DNA of 16,426 nucleotides. Origin: Bacteroidia bacterium. Lineage in GTDB: Bacteria > Bacteroidota > Bacteroidia > Flavobacteriales > Flavobacteriaceae. Each line of letters opens with the position of its first letter. Position 1 is the first letter of the stretch. The translations under genes were made by a program, and so were the position numbers. Shown here piece after piece: positions 15,702-16,426 of this stretch. A model generated the notes under the pieces. That model did no database searches. It saw only the letters and a list, made by a program, of their open reading frames with translations, and was not told the origin of the DNA. The DNA is taken from NCBI GenBank assembly GCA_018679315.1, contig JAHHLF010000098.1:1-16426 (forward strand). Reading direction: 5' to 3'.

Positions 15702-15818
15702 TAACCGGGCGCACATTTTATTCTCGGTATTCAGTTAAAAACTTTGGGTATTTAATGCTCCCTCACATCAAAATTTCCGCTTTTTACAACTTTTTTTTGC
15801 CGTTGGACGACCAAAACG

Positions 15819-15850
15819 TTGTTTTCATCGTATATTTTTAAGTATCTTGC
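15819..15850 (+). promoter_or_regulatory. Weak promoter candidate for the gene at 16018
   Basis: TTG (15819-15821) is followed after 21 bases by TATCTTGC (15843-15850). The spacing fits the Flavobacterium pattern, but the -7 box matches only TAnnTT of TAnnTTTG. It would imply a leader of about 160 bases. Confidence 0.25.
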
Positions 15851-16017
15851 GGCACCTCAACCAAACGAGGAAACCAAGATAACCTTAAGAACAAAAGAAT
15901 TTTATAAGGTTTCTAGATGTTGAAAACTTTTGATTCACCCCATATCTTAAACAGGAAAGCTGTGCTTTTCTGCACACCTGCATTTTATTTATTACTAACC
16001 CCACAAATTTTTAACAA

Positions 16018-16426
16018 ATGAAGTTGAAAACTACACTTGTATTTCTTCTGTCATTATTCTCCTTAACATTTTATCAAGCTCAAGCCCAATGCAATGGGGC
16101 AACCTTTGTAGAGAATAATGGAATTGCAGTAATTGAAGCAGAAAATGCTAATCTGCCTGGAAATTGGAAAAAAGAAACCTCTAAAACACCTTTTGCAGGT
16201 AACTCCTATATCATATGGAGAGGTCAAAACGCATTTAATTCACCAGGTCAGGTAGGTTTGATCTCTTACAAGGTGAAGATCAATAATCCAGGTACTTACC
16301 GATTTATTTGGAGGAATGTGATCGGAAAGGTTGATCCTCAAAATCCATCATCTGAACACAACGATTCCTGGTTGAAATTACCTGACGCCAGTGATTTTTA
16401 CGCACAAAAAGGTAATAGCAAACTAT
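16018..16426 (+). CDS. Secreted protein with carbohydrate-binding-like N-terminal region (partial, runs off window)
   Basis: The frame opens at ATG 16018 and is still open at the window end, so only the first 136 residues are seen. A Sec signal peptide covers about 1-24 (hydrophobic core LVFLLSLFSLTF, likely cleavage near AQA before QC). The mature start contains VIEAENANL, followed by a strand-rich region with aromatic residues (GNWKKETS, SYIIWRG, GTYRFIWRN). This resembles the opening of CBM6/CBM35-like or malectin-like beta-sandwich modules, where the IEAE motif supplies calcium or sugar contacts. The family call is tentative. Large flavobacterial proteins of this type often end in a type IX secretion signal, which would lie outside. 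The upstream sugar transporter supports a role with external glycans. Confidence 0.7.
   Translation, partial: MKLKTTLVFLLSLFSLTFYQAQAQCNGATFVENNGIAVIEAENANLPGNWKKETSKTPFAGNSYIIWRGQNAFNSPGQVGLISYKVKINNPGTYRFIWRNVIGKVDPQNPSSEHNDSWLKLPDASDFYAQKGNSKL

Larger units (their letters stand above)
15580..16017. other. Mostly non-coding intergenic stretch before the secreted protein gene
   Basis: This stretch of 438 bases has no convincing gene longer than about 34 codons. It holds a near copy of the sucA-region palindrome (15685-15701), a weak promoter candidate (15819-15850), a weak 5-bp hairpin (TGTGC/GCACA around 15960-15976), and an A/T-rich stretch before the ATG at 16018. A 34-codon frame (15917-16021) ends in an ATGA overlap with the next gene. 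No tRNA, CRISPR repeat, insertion sequence or strong terminator was seen. Confidence 0.6.

Noticed and set aside
15755..15841. 28-codon plus-strand frame starting MLPHIKIS
   Set aside because: It overlaps the weak promoter candidate, has no ribosome-binding or family signal, and is within the length expected by chance in A/T-rich DNA.
1..16426. CRISPR array, insertion sequence, phage or defence genes
   Set aside because: No spaced direct repeats, transposase, integrase or known defence domains were seen. All large frames are housekeeping, envelope or transport genes.

Overview
The window looks like chromosomal DNA from a member of the Flavobacteriia (Bacteroidota), probably a marine Flavobacteriaceae species. 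The evidence is the gene content, the lack of Shine-Dalgarno sequences before most genes, very short gaps between genes, and upstream boxes that resemble the Flavobacterium promoter consensus TTG-N17-23-TAnnTTTG. No tools were available. Names rest on motifs and family knowledge, and the species is inferred.

Layout: bases 1-1940 (minus strand) carry a tRNA-Ser(GGA) cut by the window edge, then tatD and ansA, overlapped as ATGA. Bases 1980-3857 (plus) carry a small retropepsin-like protease and a di-heme cytochrome c peroxidase lipoprotein. Bases 3875-7921 (minus) carry sucA-sucB, the E1 and E2 parts of 2-oxoglutarate dehydrogenase. A small outer-membrane barrel gene (8024-8539, plus) diverges from sucA across a gap with a 17-bp palindrome. 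Bases 8536-12375 (minus) form a tight operon: WbpE-like sugar aminotransferase, galE, secreted amidohydrolase and a small unknown protein. waaA (Kdo transferase) diverges from it at 12470 and is followed by a small lipoprotein and a sugar/H+ symporter. The right end has a 42-residue membrane peptide, a mostly non-coding stretch, and the start of a secreted carbohydrate-binding-like protein that runs off the window.

Functional themes: 7.9-5.1 kb is TCA-cycle metabolism. 12.4-10.2 kb together with waaA points to envelope polysaccharide or lipopolysaccharide. 14-16.4 kb points to carbohydrate capture and uptake.

Most notable points: galE is intact over 339 codons except for one in-frame TAA at codon 289, which removes the UDP-binding RRxGD segment. 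The likely promoter of the aminotransferase-galE operon has a 17-base spacer made almost entirely of a G7 and a T7 run, an arrangement that could support phase variation. The palindrome TTCGAAGTATCTTCGAA sits over the sucA promoter region, and a 15/17 copy lies at 15685-15701. No CRISPR array, insertion sequence, phage gene or defence system was seen.
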